Shown here in pieces: positions 23,208 to 30,327 of a DNA stretch of 33,036 nucleotides. A program made the position numbers and the translations under genes. Below the pieces are notes generated by a model that was not told the origin of the DNA, did no database searches, and saw nothing but the letters and a program-made list of their open reading frames with translations. Positions within the stretch are counted from its first letter, which is position 1. Every line of letters begins with the position of its first letter. Origin of the DNA: Lentilactobacillus kefiri (lineage in GTDB: Bacteria > Bacillota > Bacilli > Lactobacillales > Lactobacillaceae); contig NZ_BJVK01000025.1 in the NCBI RefSeq assembly GCF_007989105.1, forward strand, positions 1-33,036. The letters are read 5' to 3'.

Positions 23208-24587
23208 ATGAATTCAAAGAACAAATTAAAGGCAACATTATTAGTCGCAGCAGGTGCATTATTGCTCGGCATCACGACTGCTCAACCAAATAATGCCAAT
23301 GCGGCAGTTACGACTGCGGCAACCAGCAGCAAGACCACAAAGACCAGTACTGCTAAAGTCAGCACCAAACATTACGATGCCCAGATCACGGCACCCAAGT
23401 CGATGGCTAGTGGCTACCAAATCTATTCCAACGTTCCCGGCGTCAAGAACACGTCCGGCACGCCAACAACGGTCACCAGCGGCAGCAAGTACAATAACAA
23501 ATACGTTCGAGTGATGCAGTCACAAAAATCGGGATCGGCTACCTATGCTCAGATCCGATATAACGGCAAAATCTTGGGCTGGATGAATGCCAACGGCTTA
23601 ACAAAGGTTTCATTTAGAGCCGTTGCCCAAGCAACGATGCAGCAATATGACGCCATTGGCAGTGTGTTGGTCTCACACAACAAGAGTCTCACACCAACGG
23701 TTGTCAGCAATGGTTATGCCAATATGCTTCACAGCACGAAAAATGCCAGTGACGGCACGACCGTTTACCCACTAGCATCGCTGCAAAATGGCATGACTGG
23801 CGTGATCATTCAAAAATTGATCAATGCCAAGGAATTAACACCAACAACGAAGTTAAGCAGATTTTACCCACAAATCGCTCACAGCAAAAAGATCACCATT
23901 CAACAGCTGCTGACGATGACATCCGGCATTAAGGGAACGGTCAAAGAACCATCTGACCAGCTTAAAGAAGACGATGCCTATACAAATGCCATCAAGAGCT
24001 TAACTTCAACTGGCAAGACCAGTTTCAAGTACAGCGACATTAATTACGTCTTGCTTGCAGGAATCATTGCCAAGGTGACCGGTAAGACTTATACCCAGAA
24101 TCTTCAGTCACGGATTTTGAACAAATTGGGAATGAAGAACACTTTCATTGTTAACGATGTTCAACCGACAATTTCAGCAATCAAGGCTGTCAGTTACAAT
24201 TTGAACGGCAGTTCCGATTATCAAAATTCTCAATCAATTTCTTATCCGGCATTGTCTGGACTTCCTGGTGCCGGCAACGTTTTGACAACGCCAACCGACT
24301 ACTACAAATTTGTTATTGGCCTGCAGAACAACAAGCTCCTGACACCGAAGAGCTATCAGAAGCTGACCAGTTACAGCAAGAAATATTCTGGCGGGATGTA
24401 CGTCAACCAGAAGGGTGTTAAATCCAACACCGGCACGTACACTGACACCGGCTACAGCACTGGTTATTATGCTTCAGACGGCAATCAACACGTCACAATT
24501 ACCTTCTTGAACCAATCACCGCTCAAGAATAATATGACGCCGGCTAAATTTGCTCAAAAGATGAATAACGTCGCAACTTATTATTGA
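23208..24587 (+). CDS. Secreted GW/SH3-type domain protein with a class C beta-lactamase-like (serine hydrolase) domain; SxxK Lys missing
   Basis: Several Met codons open the frame (from 23148); ATG 23208 gives a normal signal peptide (M-N-S-K-N-K-L-K-A-T-L-L-V-A-A-G, cleavage near A-N-A-A) and has GGGGA upstream, so I prefer it (459 aa). After a Thr/Ser-rich linker, residues of about 55-140 resemble a GW-type SH3b wall-binding domain (I-x-A-P, V-x-V-M-Q, G-W-M-N). The rest is the beta-lactamase/DD-peptidase fold with Y275-S-D and the helix-2 region. The catalytic S-x-x-K reads S191-L-Q-N194 (codon AAT), so the general-base Lys is absent. Homologues act on peptidoglycan or teichoic acid D-alanine esters; this one may be inactive or a binding protein. 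GC content is higher than in its neighbours. Confidence 0.8.
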   Translation: MNSKNKLKATLLVAAGALLLGITTAQPNNANAAVTTAATSSKTTKTSTAKVSTKHYDAQITAPKSMASGYQIYSNVPGVKNTSGTPTTVTSGSKYNNKYVRVMQSQKSGSATYAQIRYNGKILGWMNANGLTKVSFRAVAQATMQQYDAIGSVLVSHNKSLTPTVVSNGYANMLHSTKNASDGTTVYPLASLQNGMTGVIIQKLINAKELTPTTKLSRFYPQIAHSKKITIQQLLTMTSGIKGTVKEPSDQLKEDDAYTNAIKSLTSTGKTSFKYSDINYVLLAGIIAKVTGKTYTQNLQSRILNKLGMKNTFIVNDVQPTISAIKAVSYNLNGSSDYQNSQSISYPALSGLPGAGNVLTTPTDYYKFVIGLQNNKLLTPKSYQKLTSYSKKYSGGMYVNQKGVKSNTGTYTDTGYSTGYYASDGNQHVTITFLNQSPLKNNMTPAKFAQKMNNVATYY

Positions 24588-24603
24588 TAATTAATGGTTA
24601 TAT

Positions 24604-24644
24604 ACAGCAGCATGCATCCGATCGGATGTGGGCTGTTTTTTTTA
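24604..24644 (+). terminator. Terminator of the serine hydrolase gene
   Basis: ACAGC/GCTGT and CATCC/GGATG pair around a small loop, followed by eight T. Confidence 0.8.
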
Positions 24645-24723
24645 TTTTGTGAAAAATATTGTTGCTATTTTCAATGAGAAGCCCTTATTTAAAGGCAATT
24701 CAAGCGGATATAATTTCAATAAC

Positions 24724-24779
24724 TTGATATATTTTCATGGCCTTTCATAAAATCTTTTCATTTCCTATTGCCATTTCAT
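24724..24779 (+). promoter_or_regulatory. Promoter with four TTTCAT direct repeats
   Basis: TTGATA (24724-24729), 18 bases, TAAAAT (24748-24753). TTTCAT occurs at 24733, 24743, 24756 and 24774, around and after the -10, which could be operator half-sites. The gene served is the 77-residue ORF at 24827. Confidence 0.45.
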
Positions 24780-24826
24780 CAGGATGTCTGTATGATTCAG
24801 ATGGAAGTAAAAGGAGGTGATATTAC

Positions 24827-25060
24827 GTGACCAAGATTTACGTCCAGCCAGTCAATAAGAGTCAAGATGTTAAGCTCTCCGATGGGCATGAAGGCTATAT
24901 GCGTGTTGAGCGCGAGCCCCACGGCTATCGGTATGACTTTGAGTTTTCGGCGCATTACCATCACAGCTTTTGGTATGATGGACCGAACTTAAAGAACGGG
25001 TTTGAGATCATGGTTCATACGATTGACGGCCCAGAAAAGTTCCAAATTTTAGTCGGCTGA
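24827..25060 (+). CDS. Small hypothetical protein (77 aa)
   Basis: Begins with GTG behind a nearly perfect AGGAGGTGAT, so it is very likely translated. The product is cytoplasmic, without a signal peptide or membrane helix, and rich in aromatic and His residues (H-Y-H-H-S-F-W-Y). Alternating polar and hydrophobic residues suggest a small beta-rich fold. I recognise no family. It has its own promoter and a different codon flavour from its membrane-protein neighbours. Confidence 0.7.
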   Translation: MTKIYVQPVNKSQDVKLSDGHEGYMRVEREPHGYRYDFEFSAHYHHSFWYDGPNLKNGFEIMVHTIDGPEKFQILVG

Positions 25061-25063
25061 TGA

Positions 25064-25104
25064 ATTTATATATAATGACATTTGTGAAAATGTAGTCATA
25101 TATA
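25064..25104. repeat. Imperfect inverted repeat between two small genes
   Basis: TATATA...GAC...ATTT pairs with AAAT...GTC...TATATA around a short loop, directly after the 77-residue gene and ahead of the 51-residue gene. TATAAT within it could be a -10 box. Function unclear. Confidence 0.35.
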
Positions 25105-25172
25105 AGGGCACCAATGCAGACAGTTTCTAATCAGGTTGATTACCGGTTTCCAAAGGAAGGACTGTCAGATTT

Positions 25173-25328
25173 ATGTTTTTATTGAAGATTGTGGCAATAT
25201 ATGCATTTAGCATTTTGGTTGCTGTTTCGATTAACGCGTTATTATACGTGGAATGTTTCCGGAAGTCTAAGTCAAAAGACAGTGTGTATCCTAGCTCACT
25301 TCATGATATCTTCTATCGCCGGGAATAG
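25173..25328 (+). CDS. Small single-pass membrane protein (51 aa)
   Basis: ATG at 25173 to TAG at 25328 encodes 51 residues: a hydrophobic helix (M-F-L-L-K-I-V-A-I-Y-A-F-S-I-L-V-A-V-S-I), then a basic and polar tail with F-R-K-S-K-S-K and ending Y-R-R-E. AAGGAAGG is twelve bases upstream, a little far. The coherent helix-plus-basic-tail layout and a terminator at 25361 support a real gene. No family recognised. Confidence 0.5.
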   Translation: MFLLKIVAIYAFSILVAVSINALLYVECFRKSKSKDSVYPSSLHDIFYRRE

Positions 25329-25360
25329 TGATTGCTTTAACTCCTAGTTGTTTCAAGTAA

Positions 25361-25403
25361 TAAACCGTCCGACAAGTGAAAGCTTGCTGGACGGTTTATT
25401 TTT
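25361..25403. terminator. Bidirectional terminator between two small genes
   Basis: TAAACCGTCC-G-ACAAG pairs with CTTG-CT-GGACGGTTTA, followed by TTTTTA on the plus strand. It lies between converging small genes at 25173-25328 and 25402-25533. Confidence 0.82.
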
Positions 25404-25533
25404 ATTCTTTATTCAAAAGGGTTTGCTGCTTTTTTCGTTTGATGTCATGAATGATCTTCAATGCCCGTTTGCGGGTCTTGATGTTGGGGCTCTTCATTCT
25501 TCTGCGTGCTGAAGCTAAATCTTGTTTTTCCAT
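25402..25533 (-). CDS. Very basic small protein (43 aa)
   Basis: ATG at 25533 to TAA at 25402. AAAGGAGAG seven bases before ATG is an excellent ribosome binding site. The product is strongly basic: A-S-A-R-R-R-M-K-S-P-N-I-K-T-R-K-R-A-L-K, then a Lys/Arg-rich helix. I recall that short lactic-acid-bacterial proteins with an S-P-N-I-K-T-R-K-R-A-L-K block are labelled putative metal homeostasis proteins, but I am not sure of this and the sequence shows no metal ligands. A nucleic-acid or membrane-binding role would also fit. A palindrome AATGGT-A-ACCATT lies about 90 bases upstream. Confidence 0.65.
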   Translation of the reverse strand: MEKQDLASARRRMKSPNIKTRKRALKIIHDIKRKKQQTLLNKE

Positions 25534-25720
25534 TCTATCTCTCTCCTTTGATGACATTTATCGTTAGGCCGTTTCTGGTGTGAAATTCTTTAGCCAGTGG
25601 GTCGAACTAACTTATCGATACTAAATGGTAACCATTACGATTTAAGATTATGAACTTTCACGGGGCCTTTTGTCAAGAAAATTTTGAAGGAGTAACCTTT
25701 GAGAGGAAAATTTGGCTAGC

Positions 25721-25752
25721 AAAAAAGCCGGTAGTATTGTGTGCTATCGGCT
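25721..25752 (-). terminator. Terminator of the ABC ATPase gene
   Basis: On the minus strand AGCCGATAG pairs with CTACCGGCT (one A/C mismatch) and is followed by six T. It lies 40 bases after the ATPase stop codon. Confidence 0.8.
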
Positions 25753-25791
25753 AGATGATCGATTATTTGTTGATTAGTTCAGCATTAATGA

Positions 25792-26493
25792 TTACCATTC
25801 AATTTGTTCAACTGGTTCTGGTGACTTATTCATCTCATCATTTTTGACCTGACCATCACCAATTTCAATAATATGATCTGCCATTGGCTTAATCATGCCG
25901 TTATGGGTGACGATGATGACGTTCTTGTTGGTCTTGTGGCTGAAATCCTGGAGTAGCTTCAAGATGCTTTTACCAGTCTTATAATCCAAAGCGCCGGTTG
26001 GTTCGTCACACAGTAATAGATCCGGATTCTTGGCAATTGCCCTAGCAATGGCAACTCGTTGCTGCTCACCACCGGATAATTGAGCGGGGAAGTTGTTGAT
26101 CCGTTTTGCCAAGCCAACATCTTTCATGACTTCAGGCACATCAAGTGAATCTGGTGAAATTTGGGATGCCAGTTCAACGTTTTCCAAGGCCGTTAAGTTT
26201 GGAATCAAGTTATAAAACTGAAAGACAAAGCCCACGGAGAGTCGGCGATAAGTTGTTAATTGTTTGGGTGAGTCGTTGGCAATATTTTTGCCATTGATGA
26301 TGACGTCACCCTTTGTTGGGGTGTCCATGCCGCCTAAGATGTTAAGCAGCGTTGACTTGCCTGCCCCGGAAGCGCCTACGATAATGGTGAGTTCGCCTTT
26401 TTTTATTTCAAAATTGATATCGTCATTGGCGCGGACTTCCTGTTCACCGCTACCGTAGATTTTGGAAACGTGTTTGACGTCGATGTATGCCAT
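25792..26493 (-). CDS. ABC transporter ATP-binding protein, MacB/LolD-type
   Basis: 233 residues with all ATPase motifs intact: Walker A G40-A-S-G-A-G-K-S-T48, Q-loop Q92, signature L-S-G-G-E-Q at 139-144, Walker B L-L-L-C-D-E-P at 159-165 and the H-loop in T-H-N-G. The [13 protein letters not shown] form is typical of the LolD/MacB/FtsE group, which power FtsX-like permeases (antimicrobial peptide export, lipoprotein handling). Such a permease is normally the next gene, but here a terminator follows and no permease remains are visible, so the ATPase is solitary. GGGAGG lies six bases before ATG. Confidence 0.92.
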   Translation of the reverse strand: MAYIDVKHVSKIYGSGEQEVRANDDINFEIKKGELTIIVGASGAGKSTLLNILGGMDTPTKGDVIINGKNIANDSPKQLTTYRRLSVGFVFQFYNLIPNLTALENVELASQISPDSLDVPEVMKDVGLAKRINNFPAQLSGGEQQRVAIARAIAKNPDLLLCDEPTGALDYKTGKSILKLLQDFSHKTNKNVIIVTHNGMIKPMADHIIEIGDGQVKNDEMNKSPEPVEQIEW

Positions 26494-26577
26494 GATGTGC
26501 CTCCCGAATTGTTGTCCTTACGATTATGATACTTGTGGAAACCAGGGAAAGCAAACCAAGTTTTCGAATGACTCCAA

Positions 26578-26607
26578 AGAAAAGACTTCCGATTGAGGAA
26601 GCCTTTT
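26578..26607 (-). terminator. Terminator of the NmrA-like reductase gene
   Basis: On the minus strand AAAGGCTTCC pairs with GGAAGTCTTT (one G-T pair) around TCAATC, followed by TCTTT. Confidence 0.65.
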
Positions 26608-26609
26608 AG

Positions 26610-27473
26610 TTATTTTTTAAGTTTAGCAATGACTTCTTTAAGTGACTCTTCAAACGTTGGCAGTGGGTGACCCAATGCTTGCGGCAAATCATTGGAAGTT
26701 TCCGCCAGATCACCGTCTCGAATCAGCTTTTGCATGCTGACAATTCCGGCAGCTGCTTGTGGATTGTAGCCAATGGCCACTAATCGTTTCCGGTATTCAT
26801 CGTCTGACAAGGACATCACTTCAAAGTCGTTATCGGTGAGCACTTTCAGGGCTCTTGCCAGGTCATCATAGCTGTGTTGCGGACCTGAGAATTCATAAAC
26901 CGTTTTCGGTTCAGTACTCATTAAGACTTTGGCAGCGGCTTCGGCATATTCACGTTCAAGCGCCCAGCCAACCCGGCCATCTCCGGCGGAATAGACAAAC
27001 GGCTTATTATTGATTGCAGCTGGAATTTGCATCCGTTCATTTTCCAAATACCAATTGTTTCGCAGAAATGAGTAACCGATTCCGGATTCACGGATGGCTT
27101 GTTCAGTATTCTTGTGATCGACTGCTAATGGGGATTTTGCTTTGTCGGCGTGAGGAAAACTGGTGTAGGCGATGAAGCGGACGCCGGCTTTCTTGGCTGC
27201 GTTAATGACGTTTTTATGTTGCTGGATTCGGCTGACAGCTTGACCCGGGATGGATGAAATGAGAAGTAATTTATCAACTCCCTGCAAGGATTTCTCAAGG
27301 ACTTCTTCCGAATCATAAGAACCTGGGCGAGCTTCAATCCCTGGTAAGAGCTTTTCAGCTTTTTCCGTGTTTCGGGCAAGGGCAATGATATCTGCGTTAT
27401 CAACATTTTCAGCAAGTACTTTGACAACCGTTTGGCCAAATTTTCCAGTGGCACCGGTAACTGCGTATTTCAT
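26610..27473 (-). CDS. NmrA-type NAD(P)-binding oxidoreductase (quinone reductase 2-like)
   Basis: 287 residues of the atypical short-chain dehydrogenase group that includes E. coli YtfG (QOR2). The Rossmann motif G7-A-T-G-K-F-G-Q is at the N-terminus, followed by the cofactor-recognition A-L-A-R-N near residue 36. The Y-T-S-F-P-H block and the L-R-N-N-W-Y-L-E-N motif near residue 140 are typical of QOR2-like proteins, which reduce quinones with NADPH. No membrane segments. AAGGAGG precedes the ATG. It is transcribed as a single gene with its own terminator; the ABC ATPase downstream is a separate unit. Confidence 0.85.
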   Translation of the reverse strand: MKYAVTGATGKFGQTVVKVLAENVDNADIIALARNTEKAEKLLPGIEARPGSYDSEEVLEKSLQGVDKLLLISSIPGQAVSRIQQHKNVINAAKKAGVRFIAYTSFPHADKAKSPLAVDHKNTEQAIRESGIGYSFLRNNWYLENERMQIPAAINNKPFVYSAGDGRVGWALEREYAEAAAKVLMSTEPKTVYEFSGPQHSYDDLARALKVLTDNDFEVMSLSDDEYRKRLVAIGYNPQAAAGIVSMQKLIRDGDLAETSNDLPQALGHPLPTFEESLKEVIAKLKK

Positions 27474-27699
27474 TGTAATGAGCCTCCTTCAAAGACTAAT
27501 TAGCAAGTTAAATTCTTCTGCTGAATTGATATTACCAGTCGATGAAGGGGCTTACAAGAAATTATACTTCTTAGTTTTCCGGATGATTTGGAATTTGGCG
27601 ATGTAAACAATCGAGACATCTACTATACTGAAATAAGACCGTTAAATTAAGAAAAGTGCAATTATTAAGTTCAATATAATCGAGCAGTATGTAAGAGGG

Positions 27700-28545
27700 G
27701 TGTTTTTAATTAACAAGACAGTTATCAAAAATGGACTACAAATTATTCTGGGGTCATTCATTTATGCCATTGCGATTAATGATTTTTTAATTCCACATCA
27801 GATTGGTGAAGGTGGGGTAACGGGGTTGACCACCATTGGTTATTATGCGCTCAATATTCCGCCGGCCGTTACTAACTTTGTGTTAAACGGAATCCTGATG
27901 CTGATTGGTTTCCGATTTTTAAGTAAGAAGACGGTTTGGTATTCTTTGTGGGCCATTGTGTGGATTTCTGCCTTTTTAAAATTACCAAGGTTACTGAACT
28001 ATCACACAACCCAGACAATTATTCCGGCAATCGCCGGCGGGGTTCTCATGGGCATTTCAATGTGGATAATCTTTCGTGGTGAAGGGACGATTGCCGGCAG
28101 TACCATTCTGGCTAAGATCATGAACCGGTATTTCGGTATGAAGAACGGCTCGGCAATGCTGATGTTTGATCTGTGCGTCGCAATTCCATCAGTTTTCATT
28201 ATTGGTTTTCAAAATATGATCTTAACCGTGATTGAATTGTACGTTTCTGCGGTGGTTTTGAATAGTCTGCTATCGCGTTTTGGTGCGCGAAAATCGGTAA
28301 CCATTATTTCCAATCGAACCGAAGAAATTACCTCTGAGTTGTCAGAAGTGCTCCATCAGGGGATCACGTTGATTAGCGCGAAAGGCTATTATCATCAGGA
28401 AAAGATGCCGATGATTTATGCGATTTGTACCGATAAGCAGGTTGCTCAAATTGTTCCGTTGGTTTCCAGTGTGGATCCGGATGCGTTTGTGGTGGTTGAG
28501 AACGTTCATAGCGTTAAGGGTGAAGCATTGGAGAAGATATTGTAG
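27700..28545 (+). CDS. YitT family membrane protein (DUF161/DUF2179)
   Basis: About 281 residues: five or six membrane helices followed by a soluble C-terminal DUF2179 domain (about 200-281). The N-terminal G-S-F-I-Y-A-I-A-I-N-D-F-L-I-P-H-Q-I-G-E-G-G-V-T-G pattern and the mid-protein G-x-x-x-G-S-T-I-L-A-K-I-M-N-R are characteristic of YitT proteins, which are widespread in Firmicutes with no settled function (transport is suspected). The start is uncertain: GAGGGG (27695-27700) overlaps GTG 27700, while an ATT at 27709 lies eight bases after it, and no ATG or TTG is available nearby. It stands alone ahead of the YfcC gene. Confidence 0.87.
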   Translation: MFLINKTVIKNGLQIILGSFIYAIAINDFLIPHQIGEGGVTGLTTIGYYALNIPPAVTNFVLNGILMLIGFRFLSKKTVWYSLWAIVWISAFLKLPRLLNYHTTQTIIPAIAGGVLMGISMWIIFRGEGTIAGSTILAKIMNRYFGMKNGSAMLMFDLCVAIPSVFIIGFQNMILTVIELYVSAVVLNSLLSRFGARKSVTIISNRTEEITSELSEVLHQGITLISAKGYYHQEKMPMIYAICTDKQVAQIVPLVSSVDPDAFVVVENVHSVKGEALEKIL

Positions 28546-28722
28546 TGGATTTTTTCGTGTTGTCAAACGCTTCCAATTCCGTTACACTATGGTGTGTTAA
28601 GCTATATACGACTAATCAACTAATTTTCGTGGTGGGGGATTATTGATTAATAATCATAAAACTAGGCAGGACCAGTGAACAGCTGATCTATTTTGTTTTG
28701 CAATTTTATAAGGGGGAAAATT

Positions 28723-30270
28723 ATGGACGCACAAGTAGAAAAGCGCAAGAAGCATTTTAAGCTAAAAATGCCCGGCGCCTTTGTCCTTCTGTTCATTTTG
28801 ACAATTGTTGCCGTAGCAGCGACATGGATGGTTCCTGCAGGTAGTTATTCTAAATTATCGTATTCGCACTCATCTCTGCAGGTTACCAATCCTCATGGTA
28901 AAGTTACAACGGTTCCAAGTACTCAAAAGGAACTTGATAAATTAGGTGTCAAAATTGACATCAAGCAATTTACATCCGGCGGGATCACCGCGCCGGTATC
29001 GATTCCAAACACTTATCAACGACTCAAACAGCGGCCTGCCAGTATCGCAGCCGTTCCAACCAGTATGGTTAAAGGAACGATTGAAGCGGTCGACATCATG
29101 GTATTTATCCTGGTGCTTGGTGGTCTAATCGGTGTTGTTAAGGCCAGCGGGGCGTTTGAATCCGGCTTGCTGGCTTTGACCAAGAAGACCAAGGGACATG
29201 AGTTCCTATTGATATTCTTCGTTGCAGTTTTGATGGTTCTCGGTGGAACTTTATGTGGAATTGAAGAAGAGGCCGTGGCCTTCTATCCAATTCTGGTGCC
29301 AATCTTTATTGCCATGGGGTACGATTCGATCGTCTCTGTCGGCGCAATATTCCTCGCGAGTTCGATCGGGACGTGTTTCTCGACCATCAACCCGTTTTCC
29401 GTGGTTATTGCGTCTAACGCAGCCGGAATCGACTTTACGCAAGGGCTCACTGAACGGATCATCGGCTGTATCATTGCGGCCGGCTTCGTGATCATTTATC
29501 TGCATTGGTACAGTAAAAAGGTCAAAGCAGATCCTAAATTTTCGTACTCCTATGATGACCGTGATGAATTCAATGCCATGTGGGAAATTGCCCCAACCGG
29601 TGAGGATGGCAAATCTAAATTTACCGCACGTAAAAAATTGATTCTGATATTATTCGTTATTACTTTTCCACTGATGGTCTGGGGCGTTATGTCTCAAGGC
29701 TGGTGGTTCCCAACCATGGCTGCATCGTTCCTGTCATTTGCGATTATCATCATGTTCCTGACAGCTACCGGAAAGAATGGTTTGGGTGAAACAGGCGTTG
29801 TCGATGCCTTCGTCAAAGGGGCTTCCAGCTTGGTCGGTGTTTCACTGATCATTGGATTGGCTCGGGGCATTAACCTGGTATTGAACAATGGGAAGATTTC
29901 CGACACCATGCTGGAATATTCTTCGACCCTGGTTTCTCACATGAATGGGCCAATGTTCATTATCGTGATGCTGCTGATCTTCTTCCTGTTAGGCTTTATC
30001 GTTCCTTCATCATCAGGCTTGGCCGTTCTTTCAATGCCAATTCTGGCGCCATTGGCTGATACGGTTCATATCCCAAGATATGTCGTTGTAACGGCTTATC
30101 AATTTGGCCAGTACGCAATGCTGTTCCTGGCACCAACCGGATTGGTAATGGCAACTCTGCAGATGCTGAATATGAAGTATTCACACTGGGTTCGGTTTGT
30201 ATGGCCGGTCGTTGTGTTTGTCCTCGTGTTTGGTGGGGCACTGTTGGTTACTGAAGTTTTGATTAATTAA
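28723..30270 (+). CDS. YfcC-family transporter
   Basis: 515 residues, about twelve to thirteen membrane helices, of the YfcC/DcuC-related ion transporter family (anaerobic C4-dicarboxylate and arginine/ornithine antiporter relatives). I chose ATG 28723, five bases after AAGGGGGAA, rather than the upstream TTG of the frame. The N-terminal M-P-G-A-F-V-L-L-F-x-L-T-I-V-A, the W-M-V-P-A-G-S-Y pattern, G-I-E-E-E-A-V-A-F-Y-P and P-S-S-S-G-L-A-V-L-S-M-P are family hallmarks. The substrate is not determined; basic amino acids or peptides are likely. In the leader, TGATT-AAT-AATCA forms a small palindrome. Confidence 0.85.
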   Translation: MDAQVEKRKKHFKLKMPGAFVLLFILTIVAVAATWMVPAGSYSKLSYSHSSLQVTNPHGKVTTVPSTQKELDKLGVKIDIKQFTSGGITAPVSIPNTYQRLKQRPASIAAVPTSMVKGTIEAVDIMVFILVLGGLIGVVKASGAFESGLLALTKKTKGHEFLLIFFVAVLMVLGGTLCGIEEEAVAFYPILVPIFIAMGYDSIVSVGAIFLASSIGTCFSTINPFSVVIASNAAGIDFTQGLTERIIGCIIAAGFVIIYLHWYSKKVKADPKFSYSYDDRDEFNAMWEIAPTGEDGKSKFTARKKLILILFVITFPLMVWGVMSQGWWFPTMAASFLSFAIIIMFLTATGKNGLGETGVVDAFVKGASSLVGVSLIIGLARGINLVLNNGKISDTMLEYSSTLVSHMNGPMFIIVMLLIFFLLGFIVPSSSGLAVLSMPILAPLADTVHIPRYVVVTAYQFGQYAMLFLAPTGLVMATLQMLNMKYSHWVRFVWPVVVFVLVFGGALLVTEVLIN

Positions 30271-30289
30271 AATTTGTGAAAATTCAAAA

Positions 30290-30325
30290 AATGATGCTGA
30301 CAATTGATGTCGGCATCATTTTTTT
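30290..30325. terminator. Terminator between converging YfcC and DUF4041 genes
   Basis: A 12-bp stem AATGATGCTGAC/GTCGGCATCATT (one G-T pair) is followed by seven T on the plus strand and preceded by an A run that becomes T on the minus strand, so it can serve both genes. Confidence 0.88.
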
Positions 30326-30327
30326 AC

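Noticed and set aside
24733-24779. TTTCAT repeats as a short CRISPR-like array
   Set aside because: Six-base units with uneven 10-18 base steps; no repeat/spacer structure and no cas genes.
28562-28575. TGTCAAACGCTTCC before the YfcC gene as a cre site
   Set aside because: At least four mismatches to the cre consensus when the central CG is aligned.
29251-29505. Open frame of 84 codons on the minus strand inside the YfcC gene
   Set aside because: Antisense shadow of a well-supported transporter gene, with no ribosome binding site of its own and arginine/aspartate-rich composition typical of out-of-frame translation.
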